From Amycolatopsis orientalis DSM 40040 = KCTC 9412 (GTDB lineage: Bacteria; Actinomycetota; Actinomycetes; Mycobacteriales; Pseudonocardiaceae): a DNA stretch of 64,000 bases. The DNA is taken from the NCBI RefSeq assembly GCF_000478275.1, contig NZ_ASJB01000065.1, positions 32,757 to 96,756 on the forward strand. The letters are read 5' to 3'. The position numbers and the translations under genes are program-made. Shown piece by piece: positions 42,440-50,638 of the stretch. Numbering within the stretch: position 1 is the stretch's first letter; the number at the start of each line of letters is the position of its first letter. Below the pieces are notes generated by a model. It saw only the letters and a list, made by a program, of their open reading frames with translations. It made no database searches and had not been told where the DNA came from.

Positions 42440-42467
42440 TTGACCTCCAGTTAACTGGAGCTACCAG
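42440..42467 (+). promoter_or_regulatory. MerR-type promoter/operator upstream of the oxidoreductase
   Basis: TTGACC (42440-42445) is followed by the perfect 16-bp palindrome CTCCAGTTAACTGGAG (42445-42460) lying in the promoter spacer, the geometry used by MerR-family activators. A minus-10 is not clear (TACCAG at 42462). No MerR gene is seen in the window. The RBS CTGGAGG and ATG 42508 follow. Confidence 0.55.
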
Positions 42468-42507
42468 AGTGGGTTCCGACAGCTGGGGAACGGACTGGAG
42501 GAACAAC

Positions 42508-43419
42508 ATGAAAGCGGCCGCGTTCACGGAAGCCGGTGGCCCGGAAGTACTCCGGGTGCTGGAGTTGGCGGAGCCGCACGCCGCTGCCGGGGAGGTCCGG
42601 GTGCGGGTGAAGGCGGCGGGGGTGCAGCCGTACGACGCGGCCGTGCGGGCGGGCTGGGAACCCGCGGGGCTCGAGCTGAGCTGGCCGCGCGTCCCGGGGA
42701 ACGAGTTCGCCGGGATCGTCGACGAGGTCGGCGCCGGGGTCACCGGACTCGCCGCCGGGACCGAGGTGCTCGGGTTCACCGCCGTCCAGGCTTATGCCGA
42801 GTACATCGTGGTCCCCGCGGAGAACGTCACGCCGAAGCCGCCGGAGATGCCCTGGGAGGTCGCGGGCGGCTTCACCGCGGGGACGCAGACGGCGTACCTG
42901 GCGCTCGACGGCCTGCGGATCGCCCGCGGCGAGACGCTGCTGATCCACGGTGCGGCCGGAGCGGTCGGAACCGCCGCTGTCCAGCTCGCGATCCTGCGCG
43001 GCGCGAAGGTCATCGGCACGGCGAGCGAGGCGAATCAGGACTACGTGCGTTCGCTCGGCGCCACGCCGGTCGTCTACGGCGACGGTCTCGCCGAGCGGGT
43101 GCGCGCCCTCGCGCCGTCCGGTGTCGACGCGGCGCTGGACGGCGCGGGCGGGGTCGCGTTCGACCTGTCGCTGGAACTGGTCGGCGACCCGGACCGGGTC
43201 CTCACCCTCGTCGAGCATGGACGCGCGGCCGAGGCCGGGGCGCGAGTGGTCACCGGGACGCGGTCGGCCGAGCGGCTGGGGATGCTCGCGGCGCTGTACG
43301 TCAAGGGGGAGTTGCGGTTCCTGGTGCGGCGGGTTTACCCGTTCGGCGAGGCCGCGGCGGCGCATCGGGAGATCGAGACCGGGCACGGGCGGGGGAAGGT
43401 GGTGCTGACCTTCCCGTGA
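42508..43419 (+). CDS. NADP-dependent quinone-oxidoreductase-like (MDR) protein
   Basis: A 303-residue medium-chain reductase without zinc ligands, of the QOR type. VPGNEFAGIVDEVGAGVTG and PWEVAGGFTAGTQTAYLALDG form the substrate and hinge parts. LLIHGAAGAVGTAAVQLAILRGAKVIGTAS is the nucleotide-binding motif. It reduces quinones or enones with NADPH. ATG 42508 with GGAGG upstream is chosen. The MerR-like palindrome in its promoter suggests induction by electrophiles. Confidence 0.9.
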   Translation: MKAAAFTEAGGPEVLRVLELAEPHAAAGEVRVRVKAAGVQPYDAAVRAGWEPAGLELSWPRVPGNEFAGIVDEVGAGVTGLAAGTEVLGFTAVQAYAEYIVVPAENVTPKPPEMPWEVAGGFTAGTQTAYLALDGLRIARGETLLIHGAAGAVGTAAVQLAILRGAKVIGTASEANQDYVRSLGATPVVYGDGLAERVRALAPSGVDAALDGAGGVAFDLSLELVGDPDRVLTLVEHGRAAEAGARVVTGTRSAERLGMLAALYVKGELRFLVRRVYPFGEAAAAHREIETGHGRGKVVLTFP

Positions 43420-43468
43420 CGGGGGTGGCCGGGGCGCGACGGTGTGGGAGGACGTCGCCGCGCTCCGG

Positions 43469-44012
43469 TCAGGGGCAGGAGAGGCTGACGATCTTGACGG
43501 ACACTTTGGTCTTCGAGGACGGAGTCGAAAGCACGGATCGGTGCAAGGTGACGTTCGTGCCGACGAAGGTGAGCGTGTCGGTCACGGTTCCGGACTCGTC
43601 GCCCGTGATGTCGTAGGTCAGCGAGCACATTCCGTGGCTCAGCATGGCGTCCGCGGTGCCTTTGTAGGTCAGGGTGGGCTCGACGACAGGCAAGGGTGAA
43701 ATCGGCGGGAGACTGGGCGTCGTCTGTGCCACGTAGGCGGGTGGAGTTGTCCGTGTGGCGCTCTTGGAGGAGTCACCGGGCCATAATCCAGCCGTTGAGG
43801 CCTTGGCAGGGCGGCTTGAGATCCTTGCTCCGGCAAGGTGACGCGGTCGATTTCGACGCTCCAGCGGCTCCGGCGCTTCCGGCGCGTTCGTTGCCGAGCA
43901 GCACGAGGACCAGGGTCACGGAGAGCGCTGCGACGGCTATGAGGACGCAGAGGATCCATGGCCAGCGGCGGGCCTTGTTAGGAGCCGCTGCCGGTTCGGG
44001 TGCGCTGTGCAT
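43469..44012 (-). pseudogene. Possible frameshifted membrane-anchored small protein
   Basis: From ATG 44012 (with GGGAG upstream) a short basic N-terminus and one TM helix (WPWILCVLIAVAALSVTLVLVLLG) lead into an Ala/Gly/Ser linker, but this frame stops at 43773. Another frame carries a Ser/Thr/Pro linker and then an open C-terminal domain to 43469 (PTLTYKGTADAMLSHG, TYDITGDESGTVTDTLTFVG, ending VSLSCP). Together they look like one lipoprotein- or MmpS-like anchored protein broken by an indel somewhere around 43800-43880. They could instead be two small genes, the second starting at GTG 43732. Confidence 0.45.
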
Positions 44013-44141
44013 GATGCTCTCCCGCTTTTGTGGTGGGACTGGCGGAAGGGACTCGTTCGAGCTGAGCGTTGTGTTACGTCGCCTCTGGTCGAAAATCACT
44101 CTTCGGAATTAAGTGAGCCGTTTCCCGGTTACGTAAAATTA

Positions 44142-44155
44142 CGAACACATGTTCG
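44142..44155. promoter_or_regulatory. LexA-type SOS box
   Basis: CGAACACATGTTCG is a perfect palindrome matching the actinobacterial SOS consensus (TCGAAC-N4-GTTCGA) except for the outermost left base. It overlaps the ATG at 44149 of the DUF222-HNH gene. In Mycobacterium tuberculosis some genes of the same 13E12/DUF222 family are known to carry LexA boxes. Confidence 0.75.
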
Positions 44156-45438
44156 ATTTGGCGGGGTATTATGGAGGGGTGTCCGAGACGATCCTTCCCG
44201 AGTTGCCGCAGGAGTTGTGGCGCGCCGGCAAGCTGGAGCTTGCTCATGGTGTGCAGCAGTTCCTGCAGGTGATCCGGGTCGCCACTGCCGGGCTGGGCCG
44301 GTATCTGGCGGAGATCGAGTCTCGGGGCGCGAAAGACTTGTATGGGTATGGCTCGACGATCAAATGGTTCGCCGATGTGGCCGGGCTGTCCTTCGGTGAG
44401 GCGCGTCCGGTGGTGAATCGCGCGATCGCGCTGAATCCCACACGCGGGTTGGATGGGACCGAGCTTCCTCCCTTGGCGCCCGCTACCGCGGCCGCGGCCG
44501 CGGAGGGCGCGGTCGGGGACGAACGAATCCAGCAGATCCTGGACTTCCTGACGAACCTGCCGCTCGATACGTCGGCAGAGGACCGGGAGCATGCGGAGAA
44601 GACCCTGGCCGAGCTGGCCCGGCACGCCGGGCCCCGGCAACTGGCGAAAGCCGAACAGAACATTCTCGGCTGGCTCGACCCCGACGGCGCCGAGCCGAAA
44701 GAGCCCGAACCCAAACAGCCCCGCCGGGAACTCACTCTGGAACGCCGCAAAGACGGCTTCTGGAAACTCAACGGCCTCCTCGACGACGAAGCCGGTGCCC
44801 GCACCGCCGCCGCCCTCGAGGCGTATGCGTCGCCACGCCCGGTCGACGAGTTCGGCCAGGCCGATCTGCGGACGAAGCCCGAACGCCTGGGTGATGCGTG
44901 GGTGGACCTGCTCGATCTCGCGATCGCCTGCCCGGACCAGCCCGGCACCTCCGGCTACCGCACCCTCGTCCACGTCACCATCGGCCTGGAGGAGCTGAAG
45001 TCGGGTCTCGGGACCGCGTGTGTGGATTTCGTCGGGACGATGACCGCCCGGGATGCCCGGATGGCGGCGTGTGACTGTCTGATGTTGCCGGTGGTGTTGA
45101 ACGCGGCCGGTGAACCGCTGGATGTCGGGCGGATGCGACGGTTCGTCACGCCCGGCCAGCGCCGGGCGTTGAACATCCGTGACGGGGGCTGCGCCTTCCC
45201 GGGCTGTCATCGGCGGCCGAAGAACTGTCACGCCCATCACATTCATCACTGGGCAGACGGCGGACCTACTGACCTGCGGAATCTCACCCTGCTGTGCGGT
45301 TTCCATCACCGGTTGATCCATCACGGTGACTGGGAAGTCCGCATGGCCGCCGACGGCCTGCCCGAGTTCATTCCGCCCCAGTATCTGGACCCGCTCCGAA
45401 GAACCCGGCGCAACAGCCTCCACCGCGTCGCCGCCTGA
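44149..45438 (+). CDS. DUF222 / HNH endonuclease domain protein (13E12 repeat family)
   Basis: A 429-residue protein: a DUF222 helical region (residues about 15-300, with GYGSTIKWFADVAGLSFGEA and NGLLDDEAGARTAAALEAY), then an HNH nuclease domain, RDGGCAFPGCHRRPKNCHAHHIHHWADGGPTDLRNLTLLCGFHHRLIHHG, with its Cys and His metal ligands. The family is multicopy in actinobacteria and behaves like a selfish or SOS-linked nuclease; role unproven. The start may be ATG 44149 (inside the SOS box) or, more probably for translation, GTG 44179, which follows GGAGG. A decayed second copy of its 3' end follows at 45507. Confidence 0.9.
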   Translation: MFDLAGYYGGVSETILPELPQELWRAGKLELAHGVQQFLQVIRVATAGLGRYLAEIESRGAKDLYGYGSTIKWFADVAGLSFGEARPVVNRAIALNPTRGLDGTELPPLAPATAAAAAEGAVGDERIQQILDFLTNLPLDTSAEDREHAEKTLAELARHAGPRQLAKAEQNILGWLDPDGAEPKEPEPKQPRRELTLERRKDGFWKLNGLLDDEAGARTAAALEAYASPRPVDEFGQADLRTKPERLGDAWVDLLDLAIACPDQPGTSGYRTLVHVTIGLEELKSGLGTACVDFVGTMTARDARMAACDCLMLPVVLNAAGEPLDVGRMRRFVTPGQRRALNIRDGGCAFPGCHRRPKNCHAHHIHHWADGGPTDLRNLTLLCGFHHRLIHHGDWEVRMAADGLPEFIPPQYLDPLRRTRRNSLHRVAA

Positions 45439-45915
45439 CCCCTGCACCACCCGAGGAGCCCGCCAGCCACACCGGCGACGGGCCCCTCGGCATGCCCACC
45501 GACAGACGACTCGCCCACCACGGCGACCGGGAAGCCCGCACAGCCGCCGACGGACTCCCGCTCCAGCACCCGGACCCTCCACCCCGCCGCCTAACCCCGA
45601 ACCACCCGAAGAGCCCGCCAGCCACGCCAGCATCGTCCACCCTGGACCGCTCACCCATCAGTCCACTCGGTCCTATGCCACTTATTGCCCGTCTGGGCGT
45701 AATCCAAGATTTCGGTCTTTTCGGACCGAACGCGCTCTCACTCTGTGGACCCTTCGCCCTTCCAGACTTTGGTCGGTGGTCCGATCACCGTTCGCTCTTT
45801 AGATTCTCCCCATTACACCCAGTCAGGGGTAATTCATTCGGGAAGCCGAAGGGATTTCCGTGACGAGGTGTCACGTCGTCAGCGCGTGTCGGGCGCGCGA
45901 ATAAGGGAGAGTTCG
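45439..45915. other. Gap of about 480 bases with a decayed copy of the HNH gene's 3' end
   Basis: 45507-45632 is a diverged duplicate of the end of the preceding gene and its downstream sequence. RLAHHGDREARTAADGLP in this copy matches RLIHHGDWEVRMAADGLP of the gene, and ACCACCCGAAGAGCCCGCC matches the sequence just after the real stop. No complete gene is present. The last 200 bases hold the leader of the protease gene, ending in AAGGGAG before ATG 45916. Confidence 0.7.
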
Positions 45916-47811
45916 ATGAGCAGATTCAGCCGGGTGGTCACATGCTCGGTTCCGGTCGCGGTCGGCGCTTTGCTGCTTTCGACCGCGGTTTCCGGCGCGC
46001 AGCCGTCGGAAGAGGCTCGTACGCAGGCCGGGATCACCGCGCTGCAGAGCATCAAGAAGAGTCTTACCCCGGCTGAGCGCAAGCAGTCGAGCCAGCTCGT
46101 CATCGAGAAGCGCCTCCGCGCCGACAAGGGCCTGGCGGGCAAGCTCTCCGAATACCGCACCGGGCTGGGCGTGAGTGACGCCGGAACCGTCGCGGTGGAC
46201 ATCAAGGGCGCCGGCCAGTCGCTGGTGGACGCCGTCAAGGCGGCGGGCGGCACCGTCCGGTACGCCTCGCCCACCGGCGCGATCCGCGCCGACCTCCCGT
46301 TGAACGCAGTGGACGCGATCGCCGGTCGTGGCGACGTCGCCGAGGTCAAGGCCGCCTCCCAGGCGATGACCTGGAACGAGTCCGCGCCGCAGGGCCGCGG
46401 CCAGGCCGCCGCCAAGCAGGCCGTCGCCGCGCTGCAGGTCGCCGAGGGCGACAAGGCGCACGGCGCCGACACCGCCCGGACCAAGTACGGCGTCACCGGC
46501 GCCGGCCAGAAGGTCTGCGTGCTCTCGGACGGCATCAAGTCGCTCAAGGCCTCGCAGACCGCCGGTGAACTCCCCGCCGTCGACGTCCTTCCCGGCCAGT
46601 CGGGCAGCGGTGACGAGGGCACCGCGATGCTCGAGATCATCCACGACATGGCGCCCGGCGCCGCGCTCGGTTTCGCGACCGCGTTCACCAGCGAGCAGAG
46701 CTTCGCCGACAACATCCGCGCCCTGCGGACCACCGGCAAGTGCACGATCATCGTCGACGACGTCTCCTACTTCGACGAGTCGCCGTTCCAGGACGGCCCG
46801 GTCGCGCAGGCCGTCAACGACGTGACGGCGGCGGGTGTCCTCTACTTCTCCTCCGCGGGGAACTCGGGCAACCTGACCGACGGCACCAGCGGCTACTACG
46901 AAGGCGACTTCCGCGGCTCCAGCAGCAAGATCTCCGGCATCACCGGGACGCCGCACGACTTCGACCCGACCACCACGACCCAGCTGTACAACGCGCTTTC
47001 GCCCGGCTCGCTCGGTCGTTACGTCACGCTGTTCTGGTCCGACCCGTGGGGCAAGGCCACCAGCGACTACGACCTGTTCATCCTGAACTCGTCCGGTTCG
47101 GTCGTCGCCTCCAGCGAAGGGTCGCAGAACGGCACCCAGAACCCGTACGAGATCGCCCAGGTCCCGGCCTCCGGCTCGGGCTACAAGGTCGCCGTCGTCA
47201 AGTACAGCGGCTCCGACCGGTTCATCGCGCTCAACGTGATCCGCGGCCGGTTCGTCGCCTCGGGTTCGCTGAAAGCCTTCAGCACCAACGGTGTCACCTC
47301 CGGTCACTCGGCGGCGGTCAACGCCTTCAGCGTCGCGGCGACCCCGGCCGCCGGTGCCTTCGGCCGTGCGCTCGAGGCCGGTGACCCGGCGAACCCGGCC
47401 GGTCCGTACCCGGGCCTGTTCACCAGCGCCAGCAAGTGGGAGCGGTTCACCTCGGACGGTCTCCGTCACCAGTTCTACAACCCGGACGGTTCGGTGATCA
47501 CCCCCGGCAACGTGTCCTCGACCGGTGGTGCGACGCGGAACAAGCCGGACATCACCGCGGCGGACGGCGTGGCGACCTCGGTGAGCGGCTTCCAGCCGTT
47601 CTTCGGGACCTCCGCCGCGGCGCCGAGTGCCGCCGCCATCGCCGCACTGCTGCTGCAGGGCAAGCCGACCGCGACCCCGGCGCAGATCAGGAGCGCGCTC
47701 ACGTCGACCGCGATCGACCTCGGCGCCCCGGGTTACGACCCGGTCACCGGGGCCGGCGTGATCATGGCGGGCCCGGCGCTGGCCGCGCTGGGCGTCGCCC
47801 CGAAGAGCTAG
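45916..47811 (+). CDS. Secreted S8-family peptidase with Asp-Glu-Ser instead of Asp-His-Ser
   Basis: A 631-residue secreted protein with signal peptide (VTCSVPVAVGALLLSTAVSGA) and a prodomain of about 160 residues. Asp205 lies in VCVLSDGIKS and Ser566 in FFGTSAAAPSAAAIAALL, both S8-like. Where S8 enzymes have HGT, this protein has DEGTAMLEIIHDMAPGA, so Glu234 replaces the catalytic His. A Ser-Glu-Asp triad is known in sedolisins. SSAGNSGN supplies the oxyanion Asn. A pre-peptidase-like insert (WSDPWGKATSDYDLFILNSSG) sits between. AAGGGAG precedes ATG 45916. A strong terminator follows. Confidence 0.85.
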   Translation: MSRFSRVVTCSVPVAVGALLLSTAVSGAQPSEEARTQAGITALQSIKKSLTPAERKQSSQLVIEKRLRADKGLAGKLSEYRTGLGVSDAGTVAVDIKGAGQSLVDAVKAAGGTVRYASPTGAIRADLPLNAVDAIAGRGDVAEVKAASQAMTWNESAPQGRGQAAAKQAVAALQVAEGDKAHGADTARTKYGVTGAGQKVCVLSDGIKSLKASQTAGELPAVDVLPGQSGSGDEGTAMLEIIHDMAPGAALGFATAFTSEQSFADNIRALRTTGKCTIIVDDVSYFDESPFQDGPVAQAVNDVTAAGVLYFSSAGNSGNLTDGTSGYYEGDFRGSSSKISGITGTPHDFDPTTTTQLYNALSPGSLGRYVTLFWSDPWGKATSDYDLFILNSSGSVVASSEGSQNGTQNPYEIAQVPASGSGYKVAVVKYSGSDRFIALNVIRGRFVASGSLKAFSTNGVTSGHSAAVNAFSVAATPAAGAFGRALEAGDPANPAGPYPGLFTSASKWERFTSDGLRHQFYNPDGSVITPGNVSSTGGATRNKPDITAADGVATSVSGFQPFFGTSAAAPSAAAIAALLLQGKPTATPAQIRSALTSTAIDLGAPGYDPVTGAGVIMAGPALAALGVAPKS

Positions 47812-47823
47812 GATCAGCTGGAA

Positions 47824-47859
47824 GGACCGGCCCGGTGCGTGCGCGCACCGGGCCGGTCC
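47824..47859 (+). terminator. Hairpin terminator after the protease gene
   Basis: Perfect 16-bp arms GGACCGGCCCGGTGCG (47824-47839) and CGCACCGGGCCGGTCC (47844-47859), loop TGCG, 12 bases after the stop. Confidence 0.8.
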
Positions 47860-47887
47860 TGTCCCGGCACGCTCGGCGAGGAGGATC

Positions 47888-48628
47888 ATGGGCAACGGCA
47901 GGACCGCGGTCGTCACCGGCGCGGGTTCGGGGCTCGGCCGGGAGATCTCCCGCGCGTTACTCGGCGCCGGCTACCGGGTCGCGCTCGCCGGACGCCGTGC
48001 GGACGCGCTGGCCGAGACCGCGGACGGGCATCCGGACGCGCTTGGCGTACCCACTGATGTCGCCGATCCCGATTCCGTCGCCGCCCTGTTCGAGACGGTC
48101 CGCGCCGCGTGGGGGCGCTTGGACCTCCTAGTCAACAATGCGGGCGTTTCGGTGGGCGGCACGGTCGACGAACTGTCCTTCGCGGACTGGAAACGCGCCG
48201 TCGACACCAATCTGACCGGGATGTTCCTGTGCGCGCAGCAGGCCGTCCGGCTGATGAAGGCGCAGGAACCGCGCGGCGGCCGGATCGTGAATAACGGCTC
48301 GATCTCCGCGCACGCCCCGCGTCCCGCGAGTATCGCCTACACCGCCACGAAACACGCCGTCACCGGGCTGACGAAGTCGATCTCCCTCGACGGCCGCGCC
48401 TGGAATGTCGCTTGTGGACAGATCGACATCGGCAACGCCGCCACCGAGATGACGCTGCGGATGGCCGACGGTATCCCGCAGGCCGACGGCAGTGTCAAGG
48501 CCGAACCGACCTTCGACGCGCGGCACGTCGCGGACGCCGTGCTGTACATGGACGGGCTTCCCTTGGACGCGAATGTCCAGTTCCTGACCATCACGGCGAC
48601 CACGATGCCGTACATCGGACGCGGCTAG
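47888..48628 (+). CDS. SDR family oxidoreductase
   Basis: A 246-residue short-chain dehydrogenase: cofactor loop VTGAGSGLGREI, NNAGVSVGG, catalytic Ser in VNNGSISAHAP, and YTATK. The C-terminal VADAVLYMDGLPLDANVQFLTI matches SDRs of unknown role. GAGG precedes ATG 47888. It is convergent with the epimerase-like gene, stops five bases apart. Substrate unknown. Confidence 0.9.
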   Translation: MGNGRTAVVTGAGSGLGREISRALLGAGYRVALAGRRADALAETADGHPDALGVPTDVADPDSVAALFETVRAAWGRLDLLVNNAGVSVGGTVDELSFADWKRAVDTNLTGMFLCAQQAVRLMKAQEPRGGRIVNNGSISAHAPRPASIAYTATKHAVTGLTKSISLDGRAWNVACGQIDIGNAATEMTLRMADGIPQADGSVKAEPTFDARHVADAVLYMDGLPLDANVQFLTITATTMPYIGRG

Positions 48629-48632
48629 CCGC

Positions 48633-49667
48633 TCACGGGATGACCTTCGCCTTCCGGAACTCGTCGAACAGCCGGAAGAACATCGCCGGAGTCTCGATGT
48701 ATTCGTGGAAACCGGCGCGCCGCGCCTTCGAACCGTCCGCGAACATGTCGTAGTCCCAGCCGAACACGAAGTCGGCGAACTTCCACGACGACGAGACGGC
48801 GCTGTAGGGCACTTCCAGGCCGTACTTCGCCGCGATCGAAGTCCAGAGTTCTTCCTTGTCCGCCATGACCGCGTCCAGTGACATCGGCAGCGGTGGCGCC
48901 ACTTCCAGCTCGAAGTAGCGCGCGATCCGCGGCCAGAGGTCGTTCCACCGGAACAGGTCGCCGTTCGCGATGTTGTACGCCTCGTTCTCCGAGTCCGCGG
49001 CCCAGACGGTGGCTTTCGCCAGCAGCCCGGCATCGGTCATCTCCAGGAGGCTGTCGTACGCGCCGGGTTTGCCGGGGAAGCGCAGCGGCAGGCCGAGTTC
49101 CTTCGAGATCGACGCGTAGACCGCGATGGCCAGCGCGAGGTTCATCGGGTTGCCGAGCGCGGTGCCGCCGACCACCGACGGCCGGATCGCCGACCACGTC
49201 CAGGCTTTCCCCTCTTGGCGTCGCTCCAAAAAGGACTGCTGGTCCACATTGAACTCGGGCGGCATGTGCCCGGCGTCGTCCTCGCGCGCCGGTGTCTTGA
49301 ACGGGCCGAGGTGGGCGCCGTAGACCTTGTAGCCCTGCATGAGGCCGATGTGGCGGAGCCCGGGCGCGGCGGGCTCGATCGCGTCGACGAGGTTGGTCAG
49401 CATCGCCAGGTTCGGCGCGACCAGTTCGGCCCAGGTCGGTTTGTCGACATAAGCCGCGTAGAACACGTGGGTGACGTCGTCCAGGCCGCTCAGCTTCGCG
49501 CGGGTGTCGTCGGCGTCGAGCAGGTCGACGGCGATCTGGCCGGGGCCGCCGCGCCGCGAGAGGCCGATGACGCGCCAGCCCGACTGCGTCTCCAGGTGTT
49601 CGATCAGGTTCTTGCCGATGACCCCGTTGGCCCCGGCGACCAGGGCGACCTTGCGTTCTTCGTTCAT
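48633..49667 (-). CDS. PRISE-type SDR (progesterone 5-beta-reductase/iridoid-synthase-like)
   Basis: A 344-residue extended SDR. ALVAGANGVIGKNLIEHLE is the Rossmann start; the stretch HIGLMQGYKVYGAHLGPFKTPARED contains the Lys and the following block the Tyr region of PRISE enzymes (also seen in VEP1). These reduce activated C=C bonds in enones. Bacterial members are common and mostly unstudied. I use ATG 49667 because longer versions run into the LysR promoter. It is divergent from the LysR gene at 49739 and is probably its target. Confidence 0.87.
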   Translation of the reverse strand: MNEERKVALVAGANGVIGKNLIEHLETQSGWRVIGLSRRGGPGQIAVDLLDADDTRAKLSGLDDVTHVFYAAYVDKPTWAELVAPNLAMLTNLVDAIEPAAPGLRHIGLMQGYKVYGAHLGPFKTPAREDDAGHMPPEFNVDQQSFLERRQEGKAWTWSAIRPSVVGGTALGNPMNLALAIAVYASISKELGLPLRFPGKPGAYDSLLEMTDAGLLAKATVWAADSENEAYNIANGDLFRWNDLWPRIARYFELEVAPPLPMSLDAVMADKEELWTSIAAKYGLEVPYSAVSSSWKFADFVFGWDYDMFADGSKARRAGFHEYIETPAMFFRLFDEFRKAKVIP

Positions 49668-49738
49668 GTCATCGAGCCTGGCCCGGTTGTGGCGATAAGT
49701 CCAAGGCATAGATCTCACCACTCCGATAAGATTCGTTC
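49668..49738. promoter_or_regulatory. Divergent promoter between PRISE SDR and LysR gene
   Basis: This 71-bp gap contains the repeat CGATAAG twice, near 49693 and 49724, about three turns apart, and the dyad CATAGATC-like sequence between them. A LysR protein would normally bind such a region, but a clear T-N11-A box is not obvious. Confidence 0.4.
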
Positions 49739-50638
49739 ATGACCAGCCTGCGGCAGCTCGAATACCTGGTGACCGTCGTCGACACCGGGTCCTTCACCCG
49801 GGCCGCGGAGTTGCTGCACGTGACGCAGCCCGCCCTGTCGCACCAGATGCGCGCGCTGGAGAAGGGCATCGGCGGACCGCTGCTCGAACGCCTGCCGCGC
49901 AGTGTCCGGCTCACGCCGATGGGGCGCGCCATGCTGCCGCACGCCCGCGCCACCCTCGCCGACGCCGAACGCGCGCGCTGCGCCGCCCGGCAGGCGTCCG
50001 GGCTGGAGGCCGGGGAACTGCAGATCGCCACGGTCTACTCGGTCGGCCTGGGCGTCCTGCCCGCCGCGCTGCGGGTGTGGCGCAGGGAGCGGCCGGAGGT
50101 CGACGTCCGCCTGGTGGAGTTCCGGCACGCGGACGAACTGCGCGACGCGATGGCGGCGGGGAAGGCCGACGTCGCGGTCGGCCCGGTCCCGCCGGGCTGG
50201 GACGGGCCGGTGCGCGAACTCGGCACCGAGGAATTCGTCATCGTCCTGCCGATCGACGGGCCGCGTGAGGACGACGGCACGGGCGTCGTCGACCTCGCGA
50301 CCCTCGCCGACTGCGCGTGGGTGCACTACGCGCCGGGCAACGGCCTGGCCGACCTCGTCGACCAGGCCTGCGCCGCGGCGGGATTCCAGCCGAGGGCGGC
50401 GGTCCGGACCGAGCAGACCGCGGCGGCGCCGGTGCTCGCGGCGGCGGGTCTCGGTCCGGCACTGGTCCCGGCCAACGTGCTGCCCGAAGGCTTCCCCGGC
50501 CGCGTCCTCAGGCCCGAACCGGCGATCCGGCGGACGCTCGCCGCCTACTGCCGGAGCACACCCGATCCGCTGACCTCGGCCTTCATCGACGTCGTGGCGG
50601 GGGAGTGCACCCTCGGGTCATCGCACGGAAACCGCTGA
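49739..50638 (+). CDS. LysR-family transcriptional regulator
   Basis: A 299-residue LysR protein. The HTH is LRQLEYLVTVVDTGSFTRAAELLHVTQPALSHQMRALEKGIGGPLLER at residues 4-51. The substrate-binding domain begins LQIATVYSVGLGVLPAALRVWRRERP. The effector is unknown. It is divergent from the PRISE-type SDR gene, the usual arrangement for regulator and target. Its 3' end overlaps the convergent lipoprotein gene by 21 bases. Confidence 0.93.
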   Translation: MTSLRQLEYLVTVVDTGSFTRAAELLHVTQPALSHQMRALEKGIGGPLLERLPRSVRLTPMGRAMLPHARATLADAERARCAARQASGLEAGELQIATVYSVGLGVLPAALRVWRRERPEVDVRLVEFRHADELRDAMAAGKADVAVGPVPPGWDGPVRELGTEEFVIVLPIDGPREDDGTGVVDLATLADCAWVHYAPGNGLADLVDQACAAAGFQPRAAVRTEQTAAAPVLAAAGLGPALVPANVLPEGFPGRVLRPEPAIRRTLAAYCRSTPDPLTSAFIDVVAGECTLGSSHGNR

